Source: JAWXCM01 sp034408745
GTDB lineage: Bacteria; Acidobacteriota; Terriglobia; Bryobacterales; Bryobacteraceae
Assembly (NCBI GenBank): GCA_034408745.1
Contig: JAWXCM010000113.1
Span: 1 to 64,000 of the forward strand
DNA length: 64,000 nt
Direction of reading: 5' to 3'
Made by a program: the position numbers and the translations under genes
The notes under the pieces: generated by a model
Database searches by the model: none
Seen by the model: the letters and a program-made list of their open reading frames with translations, nothing else
Told to the model about the DNA's origin: nothing
Part shown: one piece after another, positions 8,124 through 16,970 of the stretch
How the letters are laid out: each line of letters opens with the position of its first letter
Position numbering within the stretch: position 1 is the first letter of the stretch

Positions 8124-9248
8124 ATGCCCGAAGCTGTGATCATCGATTGTTTGCGGACAGCCGTTGGAAAGGCTCCGCGGGGCGGTCTGCGCAATGTCCG
8201 ACCGGACGACCTGGCCGCGACCGTGATTCGGGCAATGTTGCAGAAGTATCCTGCCGTGGAGCCTTCATCGGTGGAAGACGTGATCCTGGGATGCGCGATG
8301 CCGGAGGGCGAGCAGGGGATGAATGTGGCTCGCATTGCGGCGCTGCGTGCGGGCTTACCCGATTCGGTTCCAGCCGTCACGATCAACCGCTTCTGCTCGT
8401 CGGGTTTGCAGTCGATTGCCATGGCGGCAGACCGAATTCGGTCGGGGGGTGCCGATGTAATTCTGGCTGGGGGAACGGAATCGATGAGCCTCATTCCGAT
8501 GGCGGGCAGCAGGTTCGCTCCAAGTCCCTGGTTTGTGGATAATCGACCCGAAGTTTATATGGGTATGGGGCTCACTGCTGAGCAACTGCAGAGGCGCTAC
8601 GGAATTAGTCGGGAGGAGCAGGATGCATTTTCGCTGCGGTCACACCAGCATGCGCTTCGTGCACAGGCTGAGGGTAACTTCAGTGAGGAAATCGTGCCAG
8701 TGGGTGATTTTATTCGGGATGACGGGCCTCGTGCGGACACGTCGGCCGAGGCGCTTGGGAAGCTGAAGCCCGTGTTTCATGCCCGCGGCACGGTTACGGC
8801 GGGTAATTCTTCTCAGACCAGCGACGGAGCCGCAGTGGCACTGGTAATGTCCGATACGCGGGCTCGGGAGTTGGGACTCACGCCGATGGCTCGCTTCGTC
8901 GGCTTCGCCGTTGCAGGGGTGGCGCCGGAAGTGATGGGGATCGGCCCGGTTGTTGCAATTCCGAAGGTGCTGGCACGCGCCGGCATTCCGCTGGATGAAG
9001 TGGACGTCGTGGAACTGAACGAAGCGTTCGCGGTGCAGGCACTCTCAGTGATTCGGGAGGTCGGGCTTGAACTGGATCGCGTGAACGTGAATGGCGGCGC
9101 TATCGCACTGGGCCACCCGCTGGGATGCACTGGCGCGAAGCTCACGGCGACGCTCCTTCGGGAGATGAAACGGCGACGGTCGCGATACGGCATGGTGACG
9201 ATGTGCGTCGGCGGGGGACAGGGCGCAGCGGGGGTCTTTGCAGCATGA
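8124..9248 (+). CDS. fadA: Acetyl-CoA acyltransferase (3-ketoacyl-CoA thiolase)
   Basis: A 374-residue thiolase that cleaves 3-ketoacyl-CoA with CoA to acetyl-CoA and a shortened acyl-CoA. The nucleophilic cysteine is C91 in NRFCSSGLQS; the second active-site group is H331 in ALGHPLGCTGAK, and the C-terminal base is C361 in CVGGGQGAAG. NEAFAVQA is also present. Its stop codon overlaps the acyl-CoA dehydrogenase start as ATGA, and the FadN gene ends 2 nt before it. Being placed with FadN and an acyl-CoA dehydrogenase, it is degradative rather than biosynthetic. Confidence 0.93.
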   Translation: MPEAVIIDCLRTAVGKAPRGGLRNVRPDDLAATVIRAMLQKYPAVEPSSVEDVILGCAMPEGEQGMNVARIAALRAGLPDSVPAVTINRFCSSGLQSIAMAADRIRSGGADVILAGGTESMSLIPMAGSRFAPSPWFVDNRPEVYMGMGLTAEQLQRRYGISREEQDAFSLRSHQHALRAQAEGNFSEEIVPVGDFIRDDGPRADTSAEALGKLKPVFHARGTVTAGNSSQTSDGAAVALVMSDTRARELGLTPMARFVGFAVAGVAPEVMGIGPVVAIPKVLARAGIPLDEVDVVELNEAFAVQALSVIREVGLELDRVNVNGGAIALGHPLGCTGAKLTATLLREMKRRRSRYGMVTMCVGGGQGAAGVFAA

Positions 9249-10975
9249 GCGGCGGCGAATTTCTGTTGAAGGGCACGGAGCCGTCGGATATCTTCACGCC
9301 AGAGGATCTGACGCCGGAGCATCGGGCGATTGTCGCAACGACGGACAAGTTCTGGCGCAACGATATTGCCCCGCGGCTGGCGGAGATTCAACGGCAGGAG
9401 CCGGGTGTGCTGGTTTCCGTCCTGAAAAAGTCCGCGGAATTAGGACTGCTCGGCGTAATGGTACCGGAGAAATTCGGCGGCATGGAAATGGATCTGGTTT
9501 CCATGATGTTAGTAGCCGAGGGAGTAGGGCGTGACGGATCATACGCCGCGTCGCACGGGGCACACGCAGGCATCGGGACACTGCCGTTACTGCTTTTCGG
9601 AACGGAGGAGCAGAAGGCAAAGTATCTCCCGAAGCTGGCCAGCGGTGAGTGGATCGGCGCCTATTGTCTGACGGAGCCGCAGGCAGGGTCGGACGCACTG
9701 GCGGCGAAGACACGTGCCGATCTGACTGAGGACGGGTCCCATTATGTCCTGAACGGACAGAAAATGTGGATCACTAATGGCGGAATTGCCGACTTATACA
9801 CGGTCTTCGCCAAGGTTGGCGGGGAACACTTCACGGCTTTTCTTGTAGAGAGGTCGTGGGCGGGAGTTCGCCCCGGTGCCGAGGAGCACAAGATGGGCAT
9901 TAAGGGAAGCTCGACGACCGCGGTGTTCCTGGACGGAGCGCGGGTTCCGAAAGAGAATGTGCTGGGAGAAATCGGGCGGGGGCACATTATTGCGTTCAAT
10001 ATTCTGAACGTGGGCCGGCTTAAGTTGGGATCCGGCGTTTTGGGCGGAATGCGCTCGACGCTCGGTGAAGCGATACGTTACGCCCGGGAGCGGAAGGCGT
10101 TCGGAAAACCCATTTCAGATTTTGGTTTGATTCAGCAGAAGCTGGGAGAGATGGCGATTCGCACTTATGCGACAGAAGCCGTGACGTATCGAGTGATCGG
10201 AATGATCGGAGAGATGCTGTCGGGGTTGTCGTGGGAACAGCCAGACGCCGCAAAGTCAATGCTGAAGGCGTTTGAGGAGTTTGCGGCAGAGTGCTCGGTG
10301 GTAAAGGTGTTTGCCTCTGAAGCCCTTAACTTTGTAGTCGACGAAGCGGTGCAGATTCACGGCGGCTATGGCTATCACCACGACTACGCCGTTGAGACAG
10401 CATACAGAGATTCGCGGATCAACCGAATATTTGAGGGCACGAATGAGATTAATCGCCTTCTGATTACCGGCATGCTTCTCAAACGGGCACAGCGCGGCAA
10501 ACTCGGTTTGGTGGAAGCGGTCCGGGGTCTGCAGAGTGAAGTGCTGGCTCCATCGTCAGGAACCGATCTGCGCGACGAGGATCTCCAGTTGGTTACGAAC
10601 TCGAAGAAGATTGTCCTGCTGCTTCTTGCTGCCGCTTATCAGAAATTCCTCGACAAGATCGAGGAGCAACAGGAAGTTATAGCCGGAATTGCGGACGCGG
10701 TGACTGAGTCCTTCGCGATGGAGTCGGTATTGCTGCGGGCGCGGAAGTCGGGGACAGAGGCTGCTCTGCTGGCAGCCGACGTTTTCGTTCGCGATTCGAT
10801 GATGAGGACTGAAACCGTAGCTCGCAATGTTCTGGCTGCATGTGCTGAGGGCGATGGTCTCCGCACACAGTTCGCAATCCTTCGACGTTACACGAAATTC
10901 ACGGCGGTGAACTCCTTCGAGAGTCGGCGACAGATCGCCAGGCGACTGGTTGAAGCTGGCAGGTATATCGTCTGA
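9245..10975 (+). CDS. fadE: Acyl-CoA dehydrogenase (FadE-like, FAD-dependent)
   Basis: A 576-residue enzyme introducing the trans-2 double bond into acyl-CoA. Family marks are GAYCLTEPQAGSD and MWITNGG in the middle domain, and GGYGYHHDYAVET followed by FEGTNEINR, where the Glu of FEGT is the usual catalytic base position. Roughly 180 extra residues after the core give the length typical of Bacillus FadE rather than the 380-residue short form. The frame is open further upstream (to 9125), but the ATG at 9245 is chosen because it makes an ATGA overlap with the thiolase stop and yields the usual N-terminus. It is the last gene of the operon; electrons would pass to an ETF not encoded here. Confidence 0.92.
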   Translation: MSGGEFLLKGTEPSDIFTPEDLTPEHRAIVATTDKFWRNDIAPRLAEIQRQEPGVLVSVLKKSAELGLLGVMVPEKFGGMEMDLVSMMLVAEGVGRDGSYAASHGAHAGIGTLPLLLFGTEEQKAKYLPKLASGEWIGAYCLTEPQAGSDALAAKTRADLTEDGSHYVLNGQKMWITNGGIADLYTVFAKVGGEHFTAFLVERSWAGVRPGAEEHKMGIKGSSTTAVFLDGARVPKENVLGEIGRGHIIAFNILNVGRLKLGSGVLGGMRSTLGEAIRYARERKAFGKPISDFGLIQQKLGEMAIRTYATEAVTYRVIGMIGEMLSGLSWEQPDAAKSMLKAFEEFAAECSVVKVFASEALNFVVDEAVQIHGGYGYHHDYAVETAYRDSRINRIFEGTNEINRLLITGMLLKRAQRGKLGLVEAVRGLQSEVLAPSSGTDLRDEDLQLVTNSKKIVLLLLAAAYQKFLDKIEEQQEVIAGIADAVTESFAMESVLLRARKSGTEAALLAADVFVRDSMMRTETVARNVLAACAEGDGLRTQFAILRRYTKFTAVNSFESRRQIARRLVEAGRYIV

Positions 10976-11079
10976 CGCCGGGACGGCGATCTGCCGCATC
11001 CCCAAAAGGGCTATTGCACTTTTTTTTGGCCTTTCTTCTCTCTGTTTACAACAACTTATAAATTTGATGGTTCGGATTC

Positions 11080-11108
11080 GCCAGGCGAGATGCTAGCCTG
11101 GCTTTCGT
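11080..11108 (+). terminator. Candidate hairpin terminator after the beta-oxidation operon
   Basis: GCCAGGC at 11080-11086 pairs perfectly with GCCTGGC at 11096-11102 around a 9-nt loop; the following TTTCGTG is only weakly T-rich. The rest of 10976-11165 holds no convincing gene; it includes an AT-rich stretch near 11040-11075. Confidence 0.35.
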
Positions 11109-11109
11109 G

Positions 11110-11214
11110 ATGCGGGACGCGAGCCACACAGTGGTTCGGGTTTTGTGGTCCTTATCCTCCTTTCGCGCCGGGTGCTCCTCACCCGGCGTTTTCTTTTGGC
11201 GAGGTGATTTATGA
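11110..11214 (+). other. Possible 34-codon leader ORF in front of the phage module
   Basis: An ATG at 11110 opens 34 codons ending in TGA at 11212-11214, so its stop overlaps the first phage-module start as ATGA. It runs across the hairpin at 11166-11197. It has no clear ribosome site and no recognisable product, and could be chance. Confidence 0.2.
11166..11197 (+). terminator. Strong intrinsic terminator or attenuator before the phage module
   Basis: A perfect 9-bp GC-rich stem (CGCCGGGTG 11166-11174, CACCCGGCG 11180-11188) with a CTCCT loop is followed at once by TTTTCTTTT. This is the textbook form of an intrinsic terminator. It ends 13 nt before the ATG of the first module gene, so transcripts entering from upstream must pass it. 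It may insulate the module from the beta-oxidation operon or act as an attenuator or antitermination site. Confidence 0.7.
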
Positions 11215-11465
11215 GTAAGAGCAGGAAATCAACACCGGGACTGGTTCCGCGTCCGAATGAGCCCGAGCCACTCGAGAGTGTTTCAGGGGTGAGGGCACTG
11301 ATGAACACGTTTGAGCAAACGATCGGCGGCGGTGAGGTGAAGGTATCCGTCACCGAATATATTCGCCTGGTGCAGCTGGAACGTGAGGTGAAGGCCGAGG
11401 AACCGACCGATATCGAGGTGATATGGACCGAACGGCTGGAAAGCCTTTACGAAGGCGCGGACTAG
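11211..11465 (+). CDS. Small protein of the phage module, possible terminase small subunit position
   Basis: An 84-residue, charged protein without a recognised domain. It sits directly before the terminase large subunit gene and overlaps its start by 43 nt, the place where a small terminase subunit is normally encoded. No helix-turn-helix typical of DNA-binding small terminases is evident, so function is inferred only from position. A GGCGAGG ribosome-site-like sequence lies 6 nt before the ATG. It is as GC-rich as its neighbours. Confidence 0.5.
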   Translation: MSKSRKSTPGLVPRPNEPEPLESVSGVRALMNTFEQTIGGGEVKVSVTEYIRLVQLEREVKAEEPTDIEVIWTERLESLYEGAD

Positions 11466-12727
11466 TTTACCGGCCGCTGCATTCGCAGGCCCGGTTTCAC
11501 CGGTCTACGGCCCGTTTCAAGGGGTATTCGGGGTCGATTGGCTCTGGAAAAAGCCAGGCGCTGTGTCAGGAAGCGATCCGGCTCAGCTACATCAACAAGG
11601 GCCTGACGGGACTGTTGGGGGCGCCTACGTACCCGATGTTGCGCGATGCGACGTTGATGGCGCTCGTTGGAGTGCTGGACGAGAACGAGATTCCGTACGA
11701 CCTGAACCGCTCCGAGATGACGCTCCGGATGCGGGACACGGGATCGAAAATACTGTTGCGATCAGTGGAAGAATTCGAGCGGCTTCGTGGAACAAATCTG
11801 GCGTGGTTCGGAGTGGACGAACTAAGTTACGCGCCAGAGCAGGCGTGGCTCCGACTGGAGGGCCGCCTGAGAGACCCAAAGGCGTCCAGACTCTGTGGTT
11901 TTGGAGTATGGACGCCCAAAGGGCGCGACTGGGTTTACCAGAGGTTTTTTGAGTCGGAGCCCGGGTTCTACGACGTAACAGTCGCGAAGCCATTTGAAAA
12001 CAGGCACATTCTGGAGAAAATACCGGATTTTTACGAGCGGCTGAAGGGGAGTTACGACGAGCGTTTTTACCGGCAGGAAGTTCTGGGTGAGTATCTGGCG
12101 GTGGAGAGCAACCGCGTTTATCACGAGTTTTCGCGAGAGGCGCACGTGGGCGATGTGCAGGTGGAGTATGGCCTGCCGCTGCTTTGGGCCCTGGATTTCA
12201 ACGTCGATCCGATGTGCTCGATTATTGCGCAGCGGCGCGGTGACGATATCCGGATCATCGACGAGATTGTGATTCGTCGAGCGAGTACGTGGGATGCGTG
12301 CGAGGAGTTCTGGACGCGCTTCCGGCATCATCAGTCAGGTCTTATCATTTATGGCGACGCGTCGGGTCAGAACCTGAAAACGTCTGGGACTACGGACTAT
12401 CAGATGATCCGGCAGTTCTTTGCAAGAACGCCGTACAGGGCCATCGACTACCGGGTTCCGGCAGCGAATCCGCTGGTGCGGGACCGGGTATTAACGATGA
12501 ATGCGCGGCTACGGACCGCGTCGGGTGAAACGCACATGCGGATTTCCGCGAAATGTGCGGAATTGATCAAAGATTTGGAAGAAGTGGTCTACAAATGTGG
12601 AACCACGGTCATCGACAAGGACCGGGATCCGAAGCGCACTCATCTTTCCGATGCGCTCGGGTATCTGGTCTGGCAGGAGTGCCAGTCGAGAACAACGTTT
12701 GGGGAACAGAATAAGCGGCTGTTTTAG
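11423..12727 (+). CDS. terL: Phage terminase large subunit (TerL)
   Basis: A 434-residue DNA-packaging motor. The ATPase domain has the PLHSQARFH adenine-binding segment (18-26), Walker A GSIGSGKS (37-44) and Walker B LAWFGVDE (126-133, catalytic E133). The C-terminal RNase H-like nuclease has three acidic residues in the expected places: D258 in ALDFNVDP, D312 in YGDASG and D410 in HLSDALGYLV. All catalytic residues are present and the length is normal, so the gene looks functional. It would cut and translocate DNA into proheads. The ATG at 11423 is kept because the adenine-binding segment lies before any later start. Confidence 0.92.
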   Translation: MDRTAGKPLRRRGLVYRPLHSQARFHRSTARFKGYSGSIGSGKSQALCQEAIRLSYINKGLTGLLGAPTYPMLRDATLMALVGVLDENEIPYDLNRSEMTLRMRDTGSKILLRSVEEFERLRGTNLAWFGVDELSYAPEQAWLRLEGRLRDPKASRLCGFGVWTPKGRDWVYQRFFESEPGFYDVTVAKPFENRHILEKIPDFYERLKGSYDERFYRQEVLGEYLAVESNRVYHEFSREAHVGDVQVEYGLPLLWALDFNVDPMCSIIAQRRGDDIRIIDEIVIRRASTWDACEEFWTRFRHHQSGLIIYGDASGQNLKTSGTTDYQMIRQFFARTPYRAIDYRVPAANPLVRDRVLTMNARLRTASGETHMRISAKCAELIKDLEEVVYKCGTTVIDKDRDPKRTHLSDALGYLVWQECQSRTTFGEQNKRLF

Positions 12728-12757
12728 CTGCTGAGCCGCAGAAGAGGAGGAGACAGA

Positions 12758-14167
12758 GTGACGAACATAAACACGGAACACCCGGATTACGCCGCCCGCA
12801 AACACATGTGGCGCAAGTACCGCGACCTCTACGCGGGCGGCGAGCAGATGAAGCAAAACGCGACCGAATACCTGACAAGGCGTCAGAAAGAGCCGCTGGA
12901 CGTTTACAGTGAGCGGCTGGGGCGCGTGTTCTATGAGAACTACACGGGATCGATTGTCGACTGGTACGCGGCCACGTTGTTTCGGCGTGAACCGCAACTT
13001 CTGGTGGAAGGTACCCACGAGCCCAGCCGCAAGTTCTTCAGCGAGTTCGCTGAAAACTGCGATCTGAAGGGCACGGCGCTGAGCGATTTCTTCCGTTCCC
13101 AACTGATCGACACGCTGGTGGCTGGGCGGAGTTATATTCTGGTGGACTTTCCGCTGGCGCCAAAGCACGCCGGGTCCCGGGCCGAAGAGGACGCGCTTGG
13201 GTTGTCACGGGCCTATCTGGTGGAGTTTCCGGCTGAGTCGCTGATCAACTGGAGCCAGGACGGTCACGGGAACTACGAGTGGGTTTTGCTGCGCAGCACC
13301 TACCTTCGGAAGCCTGACGTCGCCAGCGACGATGTGTCGCGCGAGACCGTGTGGCGTTATTACGACCGGGAGCAGTTCCGAATCTGGAAGAGTATTTCCG
13401 ACGGAGACATGCCTGCGCAGGGGCAGGACCATGACCCGGTCCTGGTTGCGGAAGGCCGTCACGCGCTGGCCAGCCAGCATCGCGTCCCGCTGTTTGAACT
13501 GAAAGTAAGTGATGGGCTGTGGCTGATGAATAAGGCCGGCAACTTACAGCTGGAGCATTTCAACAAGTCGAACGCGCTTGCATGGGCACTGAATGTCGGG
13601 TTGTTTGCGATGCCGGTTGTTTACAGCGAGCGCGACTGGAATCAAATTGTCGGCGAATCGTACTACATCCAGCTTGGACCGAATGACCGGTTCGGCTGGA
13701 CTGAGCCCGACGGCAAAGTCTACCAGATTGCTGCCGAGAATTTGACTCGTCTTCAGGAGGAGATCTACAGGGTCTGCTATATGATGACGCAGTCCGGCGG
13801 CTCTGGGTCGGCGGCCTCGGCGCAGTCAGGTTTGAGCAAACTGCGTGATTTCGCGATTACGCAGGAAGTTTTACGGGCTTACGGCGATGCCGTTAAGGAC
13901 TGCATGAAGCGGGTTCTCCGCTGCATTGAGACGGCTCGGGAAGATCAGTTGCAGATCGACGTCGCAGGTCTGGACGATTTCGACTTGCGGGACTTCTCGA
14001 CCGACCTCGAGGAAGCGGGGCAGCTTTTGAAACTGGGGATTGAATCTCCAACCCTTCAGAAGCAGGTCTACAAGAGACTCGCCTTTAAATATCTCTGCGA
14101 TGTACGTCAGGAAGTAAAAGACCAAATCGCACGAGAAATCGACCGAAGCTTCGAGCCGGCGGCATAG
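12758..14167 (+). CDS. Phage portal protein (DUF4055-like)
   Basis: A 469-residue protein following the terminase, as portals do. The start TEHPDYAARKHMWRKYRDLYAGGE and the following ...YSERLGRVFYENYTG... region match the pattern of DUF4055-type portals, which form the dodecameric ring through which DNA enters the head. The start is GTG at 12758, supported by a very strong ribosome site (GAAGAGGAGGAG). Terminase and portal are separated by 30 nt. The family label is from motif memory; portal function is well supported by order and length. Confidence 0.8.
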   Translation: MTNINTEHPDYAARKHMWRKYRDLYAGGEQMKQNATEYLTRRQKEPLDVYSERLGRVFYENYTGSIVDWYAATLFRREPQLLVEGTHEPSRKFFSEFAENCDLKGTALSDFFRSQLIDTLVAGRSYILVDFPLAPKHAGSRAEEDALGLSRAYLVEFPAESLINWSQDGHGNYEWVLLRSTYLRKPDVASDDVSRETVWRYYDREQFRIWKSISDGDMPAQGQDHDPVLVAEGRHALASQHRVPLFELKVSDGLWLMNKAGNLQLEHFNKSNALAWALNVGLFAMPVVYSERDWNQIVGESYYIQLGPNDRFGWTEPDGKVYQIAAENLTRLQEEIYRVCYMMTQSGGSGSAASAQSGLSKLRDFAITQEVLRAYGDAVKDCMKRVLRCIETAREDQLQIDVAGLDDFDLRDFSTDLEEAGQLLKLGIESPTLQKQVYKRLAFKYLCDVRQEVKDQIAREIDRSFEPAA

Positions 14168-14192
14168 CGGCGAGAAGCGGAAGGAGTACAGG

Positions 14193-14774
14193 ATGGAAGA
14201 AGAAATTAAAGAAGCTCAGGAGAGCGTGGCGTCTGGTCCCGATCTCAGGGCGGTCGTTCGAGGGGCAATTGAGGAGTTTCTGAAAGCGGAGCAGACTCGA
14301 AGCGAACCGGCTTACAAAGCCGAACTGCTGGAGGAACGCAAGCGCCGGGAACAGCTCGAACGCAGGATGAATGAGCTGGTAGACGAGAACCGCCGAACTC
14401 GCCAGCTGGCCGAGGAGACGGAACGAGGCGCGGTAATTCGCGCCGAGTTACAGAAACTCGGTGTGTTAAAGGTGGATTTGGCATTCAAAGCGGTTAAAGA
14501 TGACATTACTCGTACTGAGGATGGACGTCTGACTGCACGCACGGAGACTGGGGAGATGGGCCTACGAGACTATCTTTCCCGCTTCGTTGCGGAAAACCCC
14601 GAGCTACTTCCCGGACGGATTCCGGGAGGTTCCGGGGCGAATGCCGGCCAGTCGCAACCCGTCACCGCGTCCAGTGTGGATCTTGACAAGATCCGACCGG
14701 GAATGAGCGCTGAGGAGTTGGACAGAGTCCGCAAAGAGATTGCACGCGTCGCGCGTCAATCCATGCGCGGGTGA
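14193..14774 (+). CDS. Coiled-coil scaffold-like head protein
   Basis: A 193-residue protein with a long, highly charged heptad-rich region (about residues 25-85: ...ELLEERKRREQLERRMNEL...) and a flexible Gly/Ser/Gln-rich linker near 140-160 before a short helical C-terminus. This architecture, and its place between portal and major capsid genes, suit a phage scaffolding protein that templates prohead assembly. No prohead protease gene is present, so scaffold release would be non-proteolytic as in P22-like coats. The role is inferred from position and composition. Confidence 0.65.
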   Translation: MEEEIKEAQESVASGPDLRAVVRGAIEEFLKAEQTRSEPAYKAELLEERKRREQLERRMNELVDENRRTRQLAEETERGAVIRAELQKLGVLKVDLAFKAVKDDITRTEDGRLTARTETGEMGLRDYLSRFVAENPELLPGRIPGGSGANAGQSQPVTASSVDLDKIRPGMSAEELDRVRKEIARVARQSMRG

Positions 14775-14838
14775 AAGAAGTTTGGGGTGGCGGCGAAGCC
14801 GGTTAGAGCTGCGCCGATGACGAACGAACTGAGGAGAA

Positions 14839-14868
14839 GGCTCGGGGCCAATGGCACCGGGCCTTTTT
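14839..14868 (+). terminator. Hairpin with T-tract just before the coat gene
   Basis: GGCTCGG (14839-14845) pairs with CCGGGCC (14857-14863; one G-U) around an 11-nt segment that can itself pair, followed by TTTTT. It looks like an intrinsic terminator 40 nt before the coat-protein ATG. Reading past it, or a new promoter in the AT-rich 14869-14900 stretch, would set coat protein levels apart from upstream genes. Confidence 0.5.
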
Positions 14869-14907
14869 CATTTGCAGCAAACAAATTCAAAACACAAAGG
14901 AAATACA

Positions 14908-15819
14908 ATGTCGACTCTTACTTCAGAGAATCTCGCGAGCGCGATCGTAAAGCTTGTGGCAGTGGACGCTCTGCCGGCGCTGATGGGAAACCTGGTCATG
15001 GGGAACCTGGTGAATCGCGACTTCGAACCGTCGCTTGCTCAGGCCGGCGATACGATCAACGTGCCGATTCCGCCGACGCTGTCGGCCAACAACCTTGCCG
15101 AAGGCGGCATGGTTGTGCAACAGAACGTCTCTCTGGGCAACGCGCAGATCGTGCTCGACACGCATGCTGAAGCAACGTTCCAGATTCCGGACGTCTCCAA
15201 AGTGCTCGCGGTACCGGACCTGCTTAGGTTGTACATGCAGCCGGCCGTGATCGCGCTGGCTGAGCGGATCGAAACCGACCTCTTGCTCCTGGCCCAGCAA
15301 TTCACCAGCAACAACTCTGTTGGCACGCCTGGTACTGCTCTCAACGAAGCCACCATCGACTCTGCGGAAACGGCGCTATTCAATGCCAGGGTTCCGGCAA
15401 GCGCTTCGAAGTACCTGGTGGTTGACGGCAACGCCTACTCCAACCTGCGTCAGATCAACCGTTTCAGCGAGTACCAGACGGCTGGTGAAGCCGGTCTTCG
15501 TGCCATCGTTGACGGTTCGGTCGGCAAGATCAAGGACTTCTACGTGTTCCGGTCGCAGTTCATCCGCAAGGCCGGTACGCCGACGGTCACCACCAGCAAC
15601 CTCGCCTTCACCAAGGACGCGATCGGACTGGTTACGCGCCGTCTGCCTCAGCCGCTGTTCGGCACCGGTGCCATCGCGGAATACGCCGAGATGGGTAACT
15701 TCGGTGTTCGAGTGCTGATGAGCTACGCGCCCAATACGCTGGCCCAGCAGTTCACGGTCGACATTCTTTACGGGTGCGCGATCGTGCGCAACGCGTTCGG
15801 CGTACACGTGAGGAGCTAG
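14908..15819 (+). CDS. Phage major capsid (coat) protein, HK97/P22-coat-like
   Basis: A 303-residue protein. The segment EPSLAQAGDTINVPIPP, a later VPASASKYLVVDGNAY block and the ending ...TVDILYGCAIVRNAFGVHV are typical of P22-coat-like members of the HK97-fold family. The frame is open to 14851, but the ATG at 14908 has an AAAGGAA ribosome site 6-8 nt before it and gives the expected N-terminus (MSTLTSENLAS). Codon use looks especially regular and C-ending compared with neighbours, as for highly expressed genes. It is flanked on both sides by RNA hairpins, suggesting separate dosage. Fold family is inferred; capsid identity is well supported by order. Confidence 0.82.
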   Translation: MSTLTSENLASAIVKLVAVDALPALMGNLVMGNLVNRDFEPSLAQAGDTINVPIPPTLSANNLAEGGMVVQQNVSLGNAQIVLDTHAEATFQIPDVSKVLAVPDLLRLYMQPAVIALAERIETDLLLLAQQFTSNNSVGTPGTALNEATIDSAETALFNARVPASASKYLVVDGNAYSNLRQINRFSEYQTAGEAGLRAIVDGSVGKIKDFYVFRSQFIRKAGTPTVTTSNLAFTKDAIGLVTRRLPQPLFGTGAIAEYAEMGNFGVRVLMSYAPNTLAQQFTVDILYGCAIVRNAFGVHVRS

Positions 15820-15832
15820 GTCTTACGTTCCG

Positions 15833-15858
15833 GAGCTCCGGCCTGACAGCCGGAGCTC
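15833..15858 (+). terminator. Perfect hairpin directly after the coat gene
   Basis: GAGCTCCGGC (15833-15842) and GCCGGAGCTC (15849-15858) form a 10-bp perfect stem with a 6-nt loop, 13 nt after the coat stop codon. The tail is not T-rich (TTCAGTATT, itself repeated as CAGTATTCAGTATT). It may be a partial terminator or a 3' RNA stabiliser. Confidence 0.5.
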
Positions 15859-15888
15859 TTCAGTATTCAGTATTCCAGGAGGAAACCA

Positions 15889-16209
15889 ATGGATATTCGG
15901 GCGTATTTTCATAAATTGCGCGAAACGGAGCGAAGCATCGGTCCGGAATGGGTTGTTGTGGTCAGCAACGACACACCGAACGGCGGCAAAGCCGGGCGCC
16001 TGATCGAGGTGAGCCGTGCGTCAGCGGCAAAGACGATCATCGACGGAAGCGCACGGCTTGCCACGGAAGAAGAAACGCAGAACTACCGGGACGACGTGGC
16101 ACGCGATGTGGAGCAGGCTCAGGCGGAAGAAGAAGCGCGACGTGTGCACCTCATGTTCACGACGGAGAAGCCGGAGCGTCCGGCTCGCGGCGGGAAGCAG
16201 AAAGGGTAA
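15889..16209 (+). CDS. Small phage-module protein between coat and connector
   Basis: A 106-residue charged protein beginning MDIRAYFHKLRETERSIG with no recognised domain. It has a strong ribosome site (AGGAGGAA) and lies between the coat gene and a putative head-tail connector, 4 nt before the latter. The pattern EWVVVVSNDTPNGGKAG looks like a small beta domain followed by an acidic/Gln-rich helix (about 60-90) and a basic tail. Head decoration or completion is possible but unproven. Confidence 0.55.
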   Translation: MDIRAYFHKLRETERSIGPEWVVVVSNDTPNGGKAGRLIEVSRASAAKTIIDGSARLATEEETQNYRDDVARDVEQAQAEEEARRVHLMFTTEKPERPARGGKQKG

Positions 16210-16213
16210 GAAG

Positions 16214-16969
16214 ATGGCCCTCTTCACCGACGGCAATATCGCAAATCTGAACGACCTGCGGGCCTATGAATCGTCGATTCTCGATTTGGCAGGTACGGAG
16301 GGCATCGACCTTGGAGCCAAACTCTCGCTGGCACATCGGGAGCTGGAATTCGAGATCGTATCCTTCCTGCTGCGTCGCGGTCAATTGTCAGGCGCACACA
16401 GGGAACTGGATCACGTTGTGGTCACGGACCCAATGCTCCATGCACATACGATGCTTGCGCTCGCGCTCATTTATCGGGACGCGTATAACAGCCAGCTGAA
16501 CGATCGTTACGAAGGCAAATGGAAGCAGTACTCGGAGCTGTCCCGCAACGCGGTTCGGCAGTTGTTCGAGATCGGCGTTGGGATCACGTACACTCCACTG
16601 CCCAGGCCTCAGCCACCAGTACCCGAGTTGCTGCTGGGCGGTTTTCGGCAGGCAACCACGTATGCGGTGCGCGTTGCTTTGACCGGCACGGCCGGGTACA
16701 TGGGAGCACTGAGCGATGCCAGCATCATTCCGGCCACGCCGGGCGTAACGCTGCAGATAACTCTGGGCGATGCATCTGCGGGCACAACGGGCTGGGTGTT
16801 GTTTGTCTCTGACGGAGACGGCCCGCTGCAACGACAGAACGAGCAACCGCTTGCTCCAGGCACGGTATGGACATGCCCTTCAGACGGTATCCGGATGGAC
16901 CTTGCCGACCTGGTGGGCCAAGGTCCCGACTACTACGTAGTGAACCGGAAGGAATTGCTGCGAGGCTGA
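16214..16969 (+). CDS. Putative head-tail connector/adaptor protein
   Basis: A 251-residue protein. The first 120 residues are helical (AHRELEFEIVSFLLRRG...), resembling head-tail adaptor helices that dock under the portal; the second half is a beta-rich, Ig-like region (TYAVRVALTGTAGYMGALSD...TPGVTLQITLGDASAGTTGWVLFVSDG). The frame is open upstream to 16016, but the ATG at 16214, right after the preceding stop and a GGTAAGAAG stretch, is the sensible start. Function is inferred from its place between the capsid and tail genes. Confidence 0.6.
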   Translation: MALFTDGNIANLNDLRAYESSILDLAGTEGIDLGAKLSLAHRELEFEIVSFLLRRGQLSGAHRELDHVVVTDPMLHAHTMLALALIYRDAYNSQLNDRYEGKWKQYSELSRNAVRQLFEIGVGITYTPLPRPQPPVPELLLGGFRQATTYAVRVALTGTAGYMGALSDASIIPATPGVTLQITLGDASAGTTGWVLFVSDGDGPLQRQNEQPLAPGTVWTCPSDGIRMDLADLVGQGPDYYVVNRKELLRG

Positions 16970-16970
16970 C

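Noticed and set aside
14787..15170. A 127-codon frame overlapping the start of the coat gene
   Set aside because: No ribosome site; most of it is out of frame with the coat gene, which has better codon use and phage homology.
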